41,284 nucleotides of DNA from Pseudomonadota bacterium (GCA_016201105.1 JACQDN010000056.1:1-41284), one strand, 5' to 3'; positions 1 through 10,206 are shown, numbered from the stretch's first letter. Notes: generated by a model from the sequence alone, not told the origin. Numbers and translations: made by a program.

Positions 1-3000
1 CGTCGTCACACCGGCGCCGGATTTCTTGGTGCGGCGGCCGAGCACGTCGTAGGCGTAGGTCGCTGCCACCGTGCCGCCGGCCTTGTTGGCGGTGAGCAGT
101 CTGTTTTCGGCATCGAAGGCGTAGGTCCAGGTGCCGTCGCCGGTGAGATTGCCGCGGGTGTCGTAGGAAAGCGTGGCGGCGCCCACCGTGGTGTACTGGT
201 TGAGCACGTTGACGGCGGCGTAGCTGGTGGTGCTCGTCGTCGACGGCGCCCACTGCCAGTTCGCGTTGCTCGCGGCCAGCGAGGCGGTCTGATGCGCGTT
301 GGTGTAGCTATAGGTGAACGTGTTGTCGTCGGTGGTGCCGTTGAGATTATGCACCATGGTCAGCGGATCGCCGGCATTGGAATAGGTCAGATCGACCGTC
401 GCCGCTCCGCCGCCCATGTCGGAGATGTTGGTCAGGCGCGAGAGCGGATTGTAGCTGAAGGTGGCCAGCGTGGTGGAGCCGGAGTCCGTGGCCCAGCTCA
501 TCCGTCCCAGCGTGTCGTAGGAGTAGTTGACGTAATAGGCGTCGGGCCAGGTGAGCCGGGTGCGGTTGCCAGCCACGTCGTATTGATAGGAGATCGTCTT
601 GGCGCCCGTCAAACCCGGGAGCGTGGTAGCGACAGACGTCACCCGTTTGGCGGTGTCGAACGAATACGCCAGCTGGTTGCCGGGGGTGTCGCTGAGATTG
701 GTGATGCGGCTCGCCAGATCATATGTCCAAGTGGTGGTGATGTTGGAAGGCGACGCGGGCATCAGCTTGGTCGCGAGCCGGTCGAGGTTGTCATAGGTAT
801 AAGTGAGCGTCTGACCCGAGCGATTGAGCTTGGTCAGCACGTCACTATCGGCGTCGTAGCTCAACTGCTCGGTGGTCGAATCCGGGAAGGTCGTCGTCAG
901 CAGCCGGTCGAAGCCGTCATAGGCAAAAGCGGTAATGTGGGTGGAACCGTCGGCATCGTACACGCTCGCCTGCTTGCCGTTGGGCGTATAACTGTAGGTC
1001 GCATAGGCCTCCTGCAGGGTGCTGGTCCAAGCACGGTATTCCACCAGGGTCTCGCCGGCGGCGTTATAGGTGAAGTGCGACTTGCGTCCGATGGGATCGG
1101 TGATCACGTCCGGTCTGTCGAGAGCATCGTAGGCCGTCGAGACGACGCGGCTGTCGGCATCGGTCGTGGTCGCCACTTTCGAGGTCGGGGTATAGGTTTT
1201 TTGTCCAACGGTCAGCCACGTCGTGACCGACGTCCCCGAGAACATCGTGCCGGCTTCTTCCTTGGTCGTGCGCCCCAGCGCATCGTAGGTCGTGCGCGAC
1301 GCCGCGTTCAGCGTGGCGGTGATGCTGCCGTCGTGATGCAGGGACTGGGTCGGGCGGCGCGCAAAATCGTAGGCGAACTCCATCACGCTGCCGCGGGGAT
1401 CGGTCGTCGTCAGGACGTCACCGCTAGCGTCATAGGTATAACTCGTCGTGCCGGCGATGTGCGGGCTCGTTCCGGGATCGAGAACGGTCGAAAGCAGATT
1501 GCCCAAGCCGTCATAGCTGTTCGACGTCACCAGACCGGTCGGATCGGTCGCGGTCAGCATTTTGCCGATGGCATTGTAGCTGAACGAATAAACCGGCGTG
1601 CCTTGGGTCACCGTCGGCCGCGTCGCCGTCGCTATCAGCGACGTGCCGTTGCCGCTGTTGTTATACGTGAACGTCGTGGTCTGGCCTCTGGCATTGGTAA
1701 TGGTCAGCGGCTTGTTCCAGGTGGAATCCCAGGTGGCGCTGACGGAGAGAACGTGGCTCGAGCCCGCATTGGGATTGCAGCCTGAACTCTTGTCGATCTT
1801 CTTGCGGCTGGTGGTGTTGTTGCGGTCGTCGTAGCCGAACAGTTCGCAATCGCCTTCGGGATAGGTGTAGCTGACCACCCGTCCGCGCGAATCCCATGAG
1901 GCCAGCGTGATGTGACCGAGTTCGTCGGTATACTTCGCCGGCCGCCCCTTGGTGTCGTAGGTCACCGCATAGGCATCGCCCAAAGGATCGTCGCGTTCGC
2001 CGCGCGTGCCGTCGGCGATGTAGAACGAGTATGGATTGCGCCCGCCCACCTGGATGGCGACGGCGTCCTTGATCTGCTTGACGCGGCCCAAGCCGTCATA
2101 ATCGTAGTCGACGTTGGCCTGCGTGCCATTGTCGGCGGTGAAGATCTGATCCAATTCCGCATAGGGTACGGGCACCAGGCCGTTGGCGTAATCGAACGCG
2201 CTGCGCGCAGCGGTGTAGGTGAATTTGGCGACCGCGCCAGGACCGAACGGGATACCCTGGTCCCACTGTTCATGGGTGTCGCCGTTGAGCACAACGTGAC
2301 GTGGCAAATAACCGGTGCCTGCACTGAACGAGAGAAGTCCGCCCCCACCGGTGTCGTTGTTGAAGGCGATGCTGTAGCCAAGACTGTTGCTGACGCCCGT
2401 GAGCTGTTCGATTTCGGGCGTTCCCGAAGGATCGAAAGGTTGGCCGTAACTCAGGCTGACCGTGACGCCTTGCGGAAAGGTCCAGTTGGTGAGCCGGAAA
2501 CCGTGCAGCCTGCCGCAACGATGGGTGTCGTCGGTTTGAAAATGGTTCATCCAGTAGGCGAAGTTCTGCACGTCGCCGTTCGCATTGGTCACGGCAAACG
2601 ACATGCCGGAATAGTCCCAGCCGCGCGACAGCGCGCGGTTGTTGGGAGTGCCAACGCACACCCAGCTTTCGATGGAACGGTTGCCGGATTGAGTCAAAAC
2701 CGCCTGCGGGCCCGCTCCGGGGGCGATCCAGGTTCCGCTTGCCAGCTTCACGAACTGCCGCGACGATGGGCCCACCGTGACGGTGGCGACATTGCCGGTC
2801 AGCTGGCGCACCCACCAGGATTGCGTCAGAACCGCCGCGACGTCGCGTTGGGTACTCTGCGCGGATTTGTAAATGTCCTGCTCGGCCAGGAACGCCGCGA
2901 TCGTGCTTGCGGCGGCGCGAACATCGCTTGTTCCCATCGCCTCGAAGCCGCTGCCGGAAATGGCGAGATCGTTGTTCCAGTTCGTTGTCCATCCCGACTG

Positions 3001-3011
3001 CGGCTTACCGG
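1..3011 (-). CDS. RHS/YD-repeat protein, C-terminal part (partial, different frame from its N-terminal part)
   Basis: This minus-strand frame is open without a stop from about 3011 to the window edge, roughly 1000 codons. It carries typical RHS/YD repeats such as YDGLGRVKQI, YDALGRTTKE, YDNLDRLATK and, at the edge, YDVLGRRTKK. In this family such repeats fold into a large beta shell that often encloses a variable C-terminal toxin or effector; that end lies outside the window. There is no natural start here. The coding sense continues directly from the upstream transglutaminase-like reading frame (2826-5615), whose last meaningful residues are near 3012. One base added at about 3008-3012 on the minus strand would join them into a single protein of more than 1850 residues. 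I therefore read this as the second half of a frameshifted or mis-sequenced gene. The family call is secure; intactness is not. Confidence 0.85.
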
Positions 3012-5615
3012 CGATGTGGGCCCGAATATCGAGGATTGCTGCACCGGTCCCGGATGCCAGATGAGATTGGCGGTGAGCGAATACGGAAAATCGCCGTTGC
3101 CGACCTTGATGCTCGCGGGACTGACCACCGAAAGCGAGCCGTTGGAAAGGTTGACGCCCAGTGCGTTGGAGCGATCGATGAAGCGCGCCTTGAGAACATC
3201 CGCCGCCGTGGCGGGATCGTAAGTCGCCTGGTTGTTGGACTGCACCCCGCCGCCGCCGCCCTTCATGTCGGCATCAAAGGCCACCACCAGGTGCGCGATC
3301 TCGACCGGATCCCCGTTGGCGTCATAGCGCGTGGCGACGAGGGCGCCGCCACGTTGACGAGTGGGCGCATAGTTTGTGTTGTTGTCGGGATTGACCCACT
3401 TGTCGCTGGAGGTCTGTCCCGGACCGAGAAAAGATTCCTGCGAAGCCACGATGGTGAACCCCGCCGCCGAGTAGCTCTCAATCTGGCTCTTCAGATTGTT
3501 CATCCAATAGCCCGCATATGTGCGCGGATTGCCGTAGACATCGGTGACGATGGACGTGAGGTCGGTCGTTCCTTCGAACTTGAGAAGTCCGGTTGGAACG
3601 GTGGCGTTCGACGTCCCGAACTGCAAAAAATTGCGCACACCCGGATTCAAGGTGTCTTCGCTTGAGGGCGGACGATTGGCCCATTCGAAGCGCGTCGCGG
3701 TCGAGGACGTGTCGGGAATGTCGTCCTGTTGGGCGACGATGCTGCCTTCCAGCGCCGCCGACGACGCGGCGATGGCCTGCAGGCCCGCCCGCCTGGCGGT
3801 GACATCGGCGGTCTTGCTTGTGAGGCTTATCGCGGTGTCGATGTCGAGCTGCATGGCGCTATCGCCAATGACGGGATCCGGCGGAGCGCCGATAAAGGTC
3901 GTGCAACTCGGATCTGCCGCGTTGCTGTTGCCGTTCCAGCAGATGCTTTTCACTTCGCTGAACACCAGCATGATGTTAGTGTCGGCGTAGGCGACGCCGA
4001 GCGCGTGATGCATCTGGTGCACGCTTTTGGCGATCGCCGCCTGGAGTTGCGCTTCGCGCGTGTACTGTCCCAGCCAGCTGGCGGCGGCTTTCTCGCGATC
4101 GTAGTCGCCGGCGGAGCCGTAGTATTCGGCCGGCGCGCAAGGCTCTTCGCCGCCAAAGCACATCGGCGAATGCTGCGTCATGATCGGGATGACGCTGTCG
4201 GAATCGCGCTCGTCCGCCCATTTTTTGAGAAGATTGGCGCTGGTGTCACCCCAGCCGTGAACGATCAAGACAGGCAATGTCGTGTCGGCCGCCTTGACGA
4301 CGGTCGCGTCCATGTAGTCGCCCGATGTCGTGGTCGAGCCGTCCGCCGCGGCCGCATAGGGGTGATTCGCCGTCAGCGTGAAGCTCGCCATGAATCGCGG
4401 CAGTATTCCGCCGGGAGCTTGAAATTCCTGAATGGTGCCCATCCCTTCCAGGACGAGATCGTAGGTGTCGCCGAGCGTCGCCGACGGCATCACGACCAAT
4501 TTGCGGCCGTAAATCTCGTCGCTGTAGAACGACGCGTCGAACATCTGCGTCAACGTCGGCACGTCGGAGACCATGAACTTGCGGCTCACTTGGGCCCGCA
4601 ATGTCGTGCGGTACTGGTTGGGGACGCCGCCCGACCAGCTGTGCTGCAGCGTCGAAGTGTAGGGCAGCGTGGTTTGCCGCAATCCGCCGCTCGGCGAGGT
4701 GTAGGAATTGATCACCCCGCCGCCGACGATGTCCTCCATCTCCGCGCCGTTGAGATTGTTGGAGCTCATATAGCTCAGCAGATTGGAAGCGTAGGTTGTG
4801 AGCTGGCTGTTGAGCGCTTCACTGTTGAGATTGTGCACATAGGGCACGCCCGAGGTGGTGCCGGTGTCCATGCCGGAGCTGGCTTGCGACAGCGGCGTGC
4901 CGCTGGTCAGACCCGTGGCGCTGGCAAGATCGATCCCCGTCTTGAAGGTGTGCGGCTTGTAGGAGGGATCGAAGAGATAGGTGCCGCCGCCGATGGTCAC
5001 CTGCACCCAGACATGGGCCAGCTGCACCGATGAGATGGCGGTGCCTGTGCCGTAAGCGCAGTTGGCGGTGGTCGAGCCGTTCACCGCCGCCGGAATGCCG
5101 CCGCTCGACAGCAGCTGGCACGCCGCCGTCGCATCGGAGATCCCCGTCCAGTCGGTGAACTGCTGGCCTGTCAGCGTGATGGTGCCGGCCTGGTAGTTCG
5201 CGCTGTAGCCCGCCTGCCGCAAAAGCTCGACCATGAGCATCGCCTGGTCGAATGGGGTGCCGGATTTGTCGATCTCCGCCCCCAGCGCGCCCTTCTGCAA
5301 GCCGTAGATAAAGACGGTCTCGATGCTGTTGCGGACATACTCGTAGATGAGGTCGGGATTGTTCTTGAGAGCCCGCGCCAGCTCGACGATCTCCGGCGGA
5401 CGCGAGGTGGTGCCAAGCCCGTTGGTCGACGTCGTGCTCGAGCCGTAATACGCATCCGCCGCCGTGGGCGAGATCAGCGACGCCGTGCCGATTTTTACCG
5501 AAGGAAGATAATCGGCGCGGGCGGCGGCGCTTGCCAAGACGAGTGCGACCACGACCGCAGCACCGACACGCAACACGGCGGACAAACGTCCGGCCAAGTC
5601 TTTCGCCAAAGACAT
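2826..5615 (-). CDS. Secreted transglutaminase-like/RHS protein, N-terminal part (frameshifted after about residue 867)
   Basis: 929 residues as read. Residues 1-34 form a signal peptide (hydrophobic VVVALVLASA core, cleavage after ARA). Residues about 75-220 resemble the transglutaminase-like domain found at the head of many bacterial RHS proteins: an AMLMVELLRQAGY helix, AHVWVQV (His201) and LFDPSYK (Asp216). The region where active members carry the nucleophilic Cys reads GTPFDQ, so the domain probably lacks protein-crosslinking activity. A VLIVHGWGD segment near 450 looks hydrolase-like. The last 60 or so residues are Arg/Pro-rich and unlike the rest, because the frame has slipped near 3010; the true continuation is the RHS frame at 1-3011. 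The start ATG has a weak GGGGA-type site upstream. Likely exported and perhaps surface-bound; the function cannot be named. Confidence 0.8.
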   Translation of the reverse strand: MSLAKDLAGRLSAVLRVGAAVVVALVLASAAARADYLPSVKIGTASLISPTAADAYYGSSTTSTNGLGTTSRPPEIVELARALKNNPDLIYEYVRNSIETVFIYGLQKGALGAEIDKSGTPFDQAMLMVELLRQAGYSANYQAGTITLTGQQFTDWTGISDATAACQLLSSGGIPAAVNGSTTANCAYGTGTAISSVQLAHVWVQVTIGGGTYLFDPSYKPHTFKTGIDLASATGLTSGTPLSQASSGMDTGTTSGVPYVHNLNSEALNSQLTTYASNLLSYMSSNNLNGAEMEDIVGGGVINSYTSPSGGLRQTTLPYTSTLQHSWSGGVPNQYRTTLRAQVSRKFMVSDVPTLTQMFDASFYSDEIYGRKLVVMPSATLGDTYDLVLEGMGTIQEFQAPGGILPRFMASFTLTANHPYAAAADGSTTTSGDYMDATVVKAADTTLPVLIVHGWGDTSANLLKKWADERDSDSVIPIMTQHSPMCFGGEEPCAPAEYYGSAGDYDREKAAASWLGQYTREAQLQAAIAKSVHQMHHALGVAYADTNIMLVFSEVKSICWNGNSNAADPSCTTFIGAPPDPVIGDSAMQLDIDTAISLTSKTADVTARRAGLQAIAASSAALEGSIVAQQDDIPDTSSTATRFEWANRPPSSEDTLNPGVRNFLQFGTSNATVPTGLLKFEGTTDLTSIVTDVYGNPRTYAGYWMNNLKSQIESYSAAGFTIVASQESFLGPGQTSSDKWVNPDNNTNYAPTRQRGGALVATRYDANGDPVEIAHLVVAFDADMKGGGGGVQSNNQATYDPATAADVLKARFIDRSNALGVNLSNGSLSVVSPASIKVGNGDFPYSLTANLIWHPGPVQQSSIFGPTSPVSRSRDGQRTGTTISPFPAAASRRWEQAMFAPPQARSRRSWPSRTFTNPRRVPNATSRRF

Positions 5616-5670
5616 GATGACATCCCCGCTCCGAACGATCGCTCCCGCGAGCGCCCGGCTCCCCCATCAA

Positions 5671-5699
5671 ACGCTAGGGAGACGATTATTTACGGTCAA
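5671..5699 (-). promoter_or_regulatory. Possible sigma70-type promoter of the RHS gene
   Basis: On the minus strand, TTGACC (5699-5694) is followed after 17 bases by TAGCGT (5676-5671), about 55 bases before the start codon. The -35 is good and the -10 is weak (3 of 6), so this is only a candidate. Confidence 0.25.
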
Positions 5700-5789
5700 C
5701 GCGGGAATGCGAGGGTTCGAGAGTTCTGCACAGCTAAATGTTTTGTGAGCACTTCGCTGTCGAAGGACGCACACGCAAAAGGTCTCGAC

Positions 5790-5816
5790 AAAAGGGGCCG
5801 ACCCAAAACCGGTCCC
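5790..5816 (-). terminator. Possible intrinsic terminator downstream of queA
   Basis: Minus-strand GGGACCG pairs with CGGCCCC (one mismatch) around a 9-base loop and is followed by TTTT. It lies about 40 bases after the queA stop. The rest of the 240-base gap between queA and the RHS gene shows nothing else I can support. Confidence 0.4.
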
Positions 5817-5855
5817 TCGTTTATTCGCGCTATAGCGGCGATTTCGAACCTGAGT

Positions 5856-6911
5856 TCACTCCTGCGAGCGGAAGAGCAGACAGGCATCGCCGTAGGAATA
5901 GAAGCGATAGCGCTCGTGGATCGCTTCCGCATAGGCGGCTTGCATGGCCTCGATGCCCGAAAACGCACACACCAGCATGAACAAGGTGGAGCGCGGCAGA
6001 TGGAAATTCGTGAGCAGGACTTGCGCGGTTTTGAAGCGGTAGCCGGGCGTGATGAAGATATCCGTCGCGCCGGAAAACGCGTGCAGTTGGCCGCGTTGGT
6101 CTGCCGCGCTCTCCAGCGTGCGCAAGGCCGTGCTGCCCACAGCCACAATACGCCCGCCCTCGGCCCGAACCGCGTTCAAGCGCGCCGCTGCATCTGCGTC
6201 GAGTTGTGCCCATTCGGGGTGCATGCGATGGGCGGAGGTATCGTCCACCGTGACTGGCAAGAACGTGCCGGCGCCCACGTGCAGCGTGACGGTTTCGCGC
6301 GGTGCGCCTGCGGCTTGCAATCGCGCCAGCAATTGCGGCGTGAAATGCAGGCCCGCCGTCGGCGCGGCGACAGAACCGGGATGGACGGCATAGACCGTCT
6401 GATAGTCGCTTCTGTCCTGCTTGTCGGGTTTGCGGCGGCTGGCGATGTAGGGCGGCAAAGGCGTCTCGCCGCATGACGCGATCGCAGAATCGAGATCCGT
6501 GCCGGAGCGATCGAACGAGAGCTCAACTTCGCCCTCGTCCCTCTTGACGACTTGTCCGGAGAGCTGCGGGCCGAAGACGATTTCGTCTCCTTGTCTCAAC
6601 CGTTTGGCCGGCCGGGCAAAAGCCCGGTAGGTACGATCGTCGACGCGCGCGTGCAGCGTGACATGGATGGTCGCTTCTTCGCCGGTTATTCCGCGCCTGC
6701 GCTGCCCATGCAATTGCGCGGCAATGACCTTGGTGTCGTTGACCACCAGGGCATCGCCCGCGCGCAACAGCGACGGCAAATCGCCGATGGTGCGATGCTC
6801 GCGGCGTCCGTCTTCGCGAACGACCAGAAGACGCGCTTCTTCGCGCGGAACGCGCGGCCTCAGCGCAATCAGCTCCGGGGGAATCTCGAAATCGAACGCG
6901 TCAACGCGCAT
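5856..6911 (-). CDS. queA: S-adenosylmethionine:tRNA ribosyltransferase-isomerase
   Basis: 351 residues, normal for QueA, which transfers and isomerises the ribosyl part of SAM onto 7-aminomethyl-7-deazaguanine in tRNA to give epoxyqueuosine (queuosine pathway, cytoplasm). Family landmarks are present: the N-terminal PPELIALRP stretch, [10 protein letters not shown], the conserved [12 protein letters not shown] block, [10 protein letters not shown], and [14 protein letters not shown] near the C terminus. The ATG at 6911 lies three bases after the stop of the upstream membrane-protein gene, so both are probably on one transcript. In many alphaproteobacteria queA follows gyrA, coaD and a peptidylprolyl isomerase, as here, although four extra genes are interposed. 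Product is certain. Confidence 0.98.
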   Translation of the reverse strand: MRVDAFDFEIPPELIALRPRVPREEARLLVVREDGRREHRTIGDLPSLLRAGDALVVNDTKVIAAQLHGQRRRGITGEEATIHVTLHARVDDRTYRAFARPAKRLRQGDEIVFGPQLSGQVVKRDEGEVELSFDRSGTDLDSAIASCGETPLPPYIASRRKPDKQDRSDYQTVYAVHPGSVAAPTAGLHFTPQLLARLQAAGAPRETVTLHVGAGTFLPVTVDDTSAHRMHPEWAQLDADAAARLNAVRAEGGRIVAVGSTALRTLESAADQRGQLHAFSGATDIFITPGYRFKTAQVLLTNFHLPRSTLFMLVCAFSGIEAMQAAYAEAIHERYRFYSYGDACLLFRSQE

Positions 6912-6914
6912 CCG

Positions 6915-7763
6915 TCACACAGCTTCGGAAGTAATCTGGCGATATCCGTAGGCGCCGGCGATGGCCGAAAGCGCCATGTTCAGAAGATAGCCCAAAAACC
7001 AGCTCAGGATGAGTTGCGGCAGGTTTTGGCGGATCGTCAGCACGATATCGCTCAATGTAGCGCCCACCGTAATGGTGGGCAGCATGCCGAAGGCCTGGAA
7101 AACCGTCTCCAGAACGATCTGCAGCAAGATGCCGGGGATCGCGAGCGCGATCGATATCGCGATCAGGCGCCAGACATTGTCCGTCGCCAGACCCCACGCC
7201 CTGCGAACGATCTGCCCTCGCTCGCACAGCGTGACGGAAGGCATCAGGAACATGGTGCGCGCGGCGACATAGACGAAAACCAGGAAGGCAAGCGCATCGA
7301 TCAGCACCGGAATGGAGAAATAGTCGGGATCGGAGAACAAGGGCGTGGGGCGTCCCGGCAAAGCACCGTACTTCACCACGATTGCGGCCACCGGCAGTGC
7401 GATCAGCATCAAGCGCAAATTGGCGGCGTAAAGTCTCCAGATGGGCCGCGCCGTGGGGAAGAATTTCCATCCCGGCGCCGGCAGTCCCAGCGCGAGCGCC
7501 GCCAAGGACGCCCGCAGCACGACGTGAAGGAACAGCATGAGAAAGAACGTCAGCGAGGCGATGCCGAGAATGAGACTTGCGCCCTGCGGGTCCGGTGTCG
7601 AAAGGAAGCTTTCGATCTCATCGAGATAGGCGGAAATCAGAACGTAAAGCGCGGCGAACCCGGCGACTGAAGGCAAAGCCATCCGCACAAGAACTTCCGG
7701 CAACCGTTGGACGAAGAATCGGAACGCAAACTCAAGCGTGCGAAAAACGGACAAATGCTGCAC
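6915..7763 (-). CDS. Multi-pass membrane protein, unknown function
   Basis: 282 residues with about six hydrophobic segments, for example near residues 30-47, 64-88, 118-133, 152-170 and 200-218, separated by short loops. I do not recognise a named family. Its plan (N-terminal amphipathic region then LP/WF-rich membrane helix, central R-MF-LPSVTLCERG...A-GLA-DN-WRLI loop) recurs in the two proteins at 19531-20442 and 20453-21361, which contain similar central sequences (LFFLPAVVVAEE, ALGRGSFWRI; LAVPATVAEG, LTKGNFWRI). These look like three paralogues of one family. Start is GTG at 7763, supported by an AGAAGGGG ribosome site six bases upstream. It is transcribed just ahead of queA. Confidence 0.75.
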   Translation of the reverse strand: MQHLSVFRTLEFAFRFFVQRLPEVLVRMALPSVAGFAALYVLISAYLDEIESFLSTPDPQGASLILGIASLTFFLMLFLHVVLRASLAALALGLPAPGWKFFPTARPIWRLYAANLRLMLIALPVAAIVVKYGALPGRPTPLFSDPDYFSIPVLIDALAFLVFVYVAARTMFLMPSVTLCERGQIVRRAWGLATDNVWRLIAISIALAIPGILLQIVLETVFQAFGMLPTITVGATLSDIVLTIRQNLPQLILSWFLGYLLNMALSAIAGAYGYRQITSEAV

Positions 7764-7781
7764 GACTACCCCTTCTAATTC

Positions 7782-7801
7782 ACCCTCCCCTGAGGGAGGG
7801 T
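7782..7801. repeat. Short inverted repeat ACCCTCCC/GGGAGGGT
   Basis: Perfect 8-base arms with a CTGA loop lie between the WecA-like gene's stop and the next gene's start. The sequence matches the end motif of the larger palindromic elements at 10207 and 21433, so this is probably a lone end of the same repeat. There is no T tract after it on the minus strand. Confidence 0.6.
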
Positions 7802-7837
7802 CTCATTCAACGCTTACACCAGATTTGCCGTCGCAGA

Positions 7838-8932
7838 TCACAGCGCTTCGTTGCGATCCCGGTTGATCGGAATCACGGTTCCCTCAGCACCCTGATCAGG
7901 TAGGGGCTGGTCTTCGATCGCAACACCGGGCCCGTCGGTGATGCGCGCGAAGCTGAAATAAAAGGCGCTGAGCGCAACGAGACTGAGCAATCCGAATTGC
8001 GGCCGCAATGTCGCGATCAGCGACGAGGCTGCCACCGCGCTCAAATAGGCGACAAGCCCAAAGCGCTTGCCGAGTTTGTCTTCCAGGCGATGATGGAAGT
8101 GATCGCGGTCGCCGACGAAGGGCGAGCGCCGTTGCAGTGTCCGCGCGATGAGCAGCCGCACGCAATCGGCGACCGGAATGAAGAACCACACCACGATCGT
8201 TTCAAGCGGTACCAGCTGGCGCGCATGCACCGCCGCGGCGAGCAAGCCGAAAATGAAAGTGATGCCGTAAGTGCCGCAATCGCCGAGGAACAGTTTTCCC
8301 GCAAGATTGAAGCAAAGCACGATCAGCGACAGTCCCGCCAGCGCCAGGGATACGAATTCGATGGAGGGATCGGAGACCAGGCTGAAGCAGACCGACCAGA
8401 TCAAGAACATGCCGAGCACGACGCCGTTCTGTCCGTCGGCCATGTTGACGGCATTGACCAGGCCCACGGCGGTCACGCCAAGCAAGGCGACGAAGCCGAC
8501 GGTGGAGATTCCGGATGCCGCGAAACTTCCCCAATTCAGCGTGTGCACGATCAGATTGCGATCCAGGATCAGGGACGCGCCATAGAAGACCAGCAGAAAC
8601 AGCACCCGCGCCCAGGGTAATGTCGGCGTCTGATCGTCAATGAACCCGACAAGCGCGACACCGCTGCCGCACACGGCAATAGCGTAGAAGAGCATGCGAT
8701 CCGCCGGATGGCCGGCATAGAGCTGGAAGAAAACGCATGTGATGAAGGGAACGACGATGGCAAGGCCGCCGACCAGCGGCGTGGGCACCGCGTGGCGTTT
8801 GCGCACCGTATCGGGCGCGTCCATCACCTTCAGCCACCGGCCGATCGGTCGCGCGTTGGTGCAGATCAGCAAACACAGCAACAGCGCGGCGAACAGGCTG
8901 TAGCCGGTCATCATGAGCTGATCGCGCGCCAC
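7838..8932 (-). CDS. WecA/MraY-family undecaprenyl-phosphate glycosyl-1-phosphate transferase
   Basis: 364 residues, polytopic membrane enzyme of glycosyltransferase family 4. This family moves a sugar-1-phosphate from a UDP-sugar to undecaprenyl phosphate, starting O-antigen, capsule or teichoic polymers. Visible motifs in order: RKRHAVPTPLVGG near residue 44, GFIDD (the Mg-binding DD region), NAVNMADGQNG, GKLFLGDCGTYG, and the HFHHRL signature of the WecA branch. The start is GTG at 8932; internal ATGs at 8914 and 8911 are possible but lack better ribosome sites. It follows the DegT aminotransferase gene by about 55 bases on the same strand, so the pair probably makes and loads an amino-sugar for a surface glycan. 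The sugar specificity cannot be read from sequence. Confidence 0.92.
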   Translation of the reverse strand: MARDQLMMTGYSLFAALLLCLLICTNARPIGRWLKVMDAPDTVRKRHAVPTPLVGGLAIVVPFITCVFFQLYAGHPADRMLFYAIAVCGSGVALVGFIDDQTPTLPWARVLFLLVFYGASLILDRNLIVHTLNWGSFAASGISTVGFVALLGVTAVGLVNAVNMADGQNGVVLGMFLIWSVCFSLVSDPSIEFVSLALAGLSLIVLCFNLAGKLFLGDCGTYGITFIFGLLAAAVHARQLVPLETIVVWFFIPVADCVRLLIARTLQRRSPFVGDRDHFHHRLEDKLGKRFGLVAYLSAVAASSLIATLRPQFGLLSLVALSAFYFSFARITDGPGVAIEDQPLPDQGAEGTVIPINRDRNEAL

Positions 8933-8987
8933 GAAGGTCCGCCCCCAAAAGAAAGCGTTCTCCTCATCCCATACTCGGGCTCAGGAC

Positions 8988-10115
8988 TCAAACGACAGAG
9001 TTAAGAACCGCGTCACAGATGCGAGATTGGGTGGCCTCGTCGAGATCGGCATGCATGGGCAGGCTCACCACGACTTTGCTGAGTTTCTCGCTTACGGGAG
9101 TGGGCGCTGAGGGATAGTGGGCGTAGCCCTTCTGGCGCGAGAGCGGAATGGGATAGTAGACGGCCGTCGGGATGCCTTGCGCTTTCAGATCGGCTTGAAG
9201 CTTGGCGCGATCGGAAACCTGGATCGTGTATTGCGCCCAGGTCGATTGCGCGCCTTCGATCACATGCGGGACGCGAATACGATTGGAAACGCGCAAGCGA
9301 TCGGAGTAGCGCTTGGCTGCGCGGTCGCGCAGTTCGATCTCTTCGGCAAAGACCTTGAGTTTTTCCAGGAGGATCGCGGCCTGGATCGTATCGAGACGTG
9401 AATTCACGCCGATGCGCACGTTTTCGTATTTGTCGGTGCCTTGCCCATGCACTTGGATGGAGCGCAGCAACTCGTTCAGTGCATCGTCGTTGGTAAAAGT
9501 CGCGCCGCCGTCGCCGTAGCACCCAAGCGGCTTGGCGGGAAAAAAGCTTGTCGCCGCCGCATCGCCCATACCGCCGCAACGCTTTCCATCGAGCAGCCCG
9601 CCGAAGCCTTGCGCCGCATCGCACAGCATCAAGAGCTTTTCGCGTTTGATGACAGGTTCGAGTTTGCGGTAGTCCGCCGCCTGGCCGAACAGATCGACCG
9701 GCATCACGACCCGCGGCTTGAATTTGCCTTCGCGCTTCACCATGGCGATGGCAGCGTCCAGGCTTGCCGGATCCATATTGTAGGTATCTTCCAGCACGTC
9801 CACGAACACTGGCGTCGCGCCTACCAGCGCCACCACTTCTGCGGACGCGGCAAAGGTGAAGGCCGGCACGAATACGGCATCGCCCGGACCGACATTCCAC
9901 GCCCGCAGCACGATCATCAGCGCATCGGTGCCGTTGGCGCAGGCGATGGCGTGTTTCACGCCGGAAAATTCAGCGAGACGTTTTTCCAACTCTTGAACTT
10001 GAGGCCCCAAAATCCATTGACCGCCTTCGACGGCAGCGGTGATGGCGTTGGTGAGATTGCTGCCGAGGCGGCGGCGTTGCGCTTGCAGATCGATGAAGGG
10101 AATGGGCGCGCTCAA
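8988..10115 (-). CDS. DegT/DnrJ/EryC1/StrS-family PLP aminotransferase (sugar nucleotide)
   Basis: 375 residues from a TTG start. Members transfer an amino group from glutamate to keto-sugar nucleotides in the cytoplasm. ANGTDAL (residues about 60-66) is the phosphate-binding turn, CDAAQGFGG holds the Asp (166) that pairs with the PLP ring nitrogen, and SFFPAKPLGCYGDGG holds the Schiff-base Lys195. DLFGQAADY resembles the WbpE-type branch acting on UDP-hexuronates, but this is a guess at specificity. The frame is open further upstream to 10181, but the TTG at 10115 is preferred: GGAGA sits six bases before it and the family start P-FIDLQAQ follows at once. Likely co-transcribed with the WecA-like gene. 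Confidence 0.93.
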   Translation of the reverse strand: MSAPIPFIDLQAQRRRLGSNLTNAITAAVEGGQWILGPQVQELEKRLAEFSGVKHAIACANGTDALMIVLRAWNVGPGDAVFVPAFTFAASAEVVALVGATPVFVDVLEDTYNMDPASLDAAIAMVKREGKFKPRVVMPVDLFGQAADYRKLEPVIKREKLLMLCDAAQGFGGLLDGKRCGGMGDAAATSFFPAKPLGCYGDGGATFTNDDALNELLRSIQVHGQGTDKYENVRIGVNSRLDTIQAAILLEKLKVFAEEIELRDRAAKRYSDRLRVSNRIRVPHVIEGAQSTWAQYTIQVSDRAKLQADLKAQGIPTAVYYPIPLSRQKGYAHYPSAPTPVSEKLSKVVVSLPMHADLDEATQSRICDAVLNSVV

Positions 10116-10206
10116 ACAGGCTCTCCGAAATATCGAACTTCGCGCTTCTAGAGCGCGCTCCCGCACAGCGCGAGACACCAAATATTGCCGAATGCGTCAC
10201 AACTTG

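Noticed and set aside
292..1785. A 497-codon plus-strand frame over the RHS repeats
   Set aside because: It mirrors the RHS codons; the opposite strand carries clear YD repeats.
3000..3020. Programmed ribosomal frameshift in the RHS gene
   Set aside because: No X-XXY-YYZ heptamer or downstream structure near the change of frame; a missing base explains it more simply.
10105..10181. Longer start (10181) for the DegT aminotransferase
   Set aside because: The extra N-terminal residues are Arg-rich and unlike the family; the TTG at 10115 has an ideal ribosome site.
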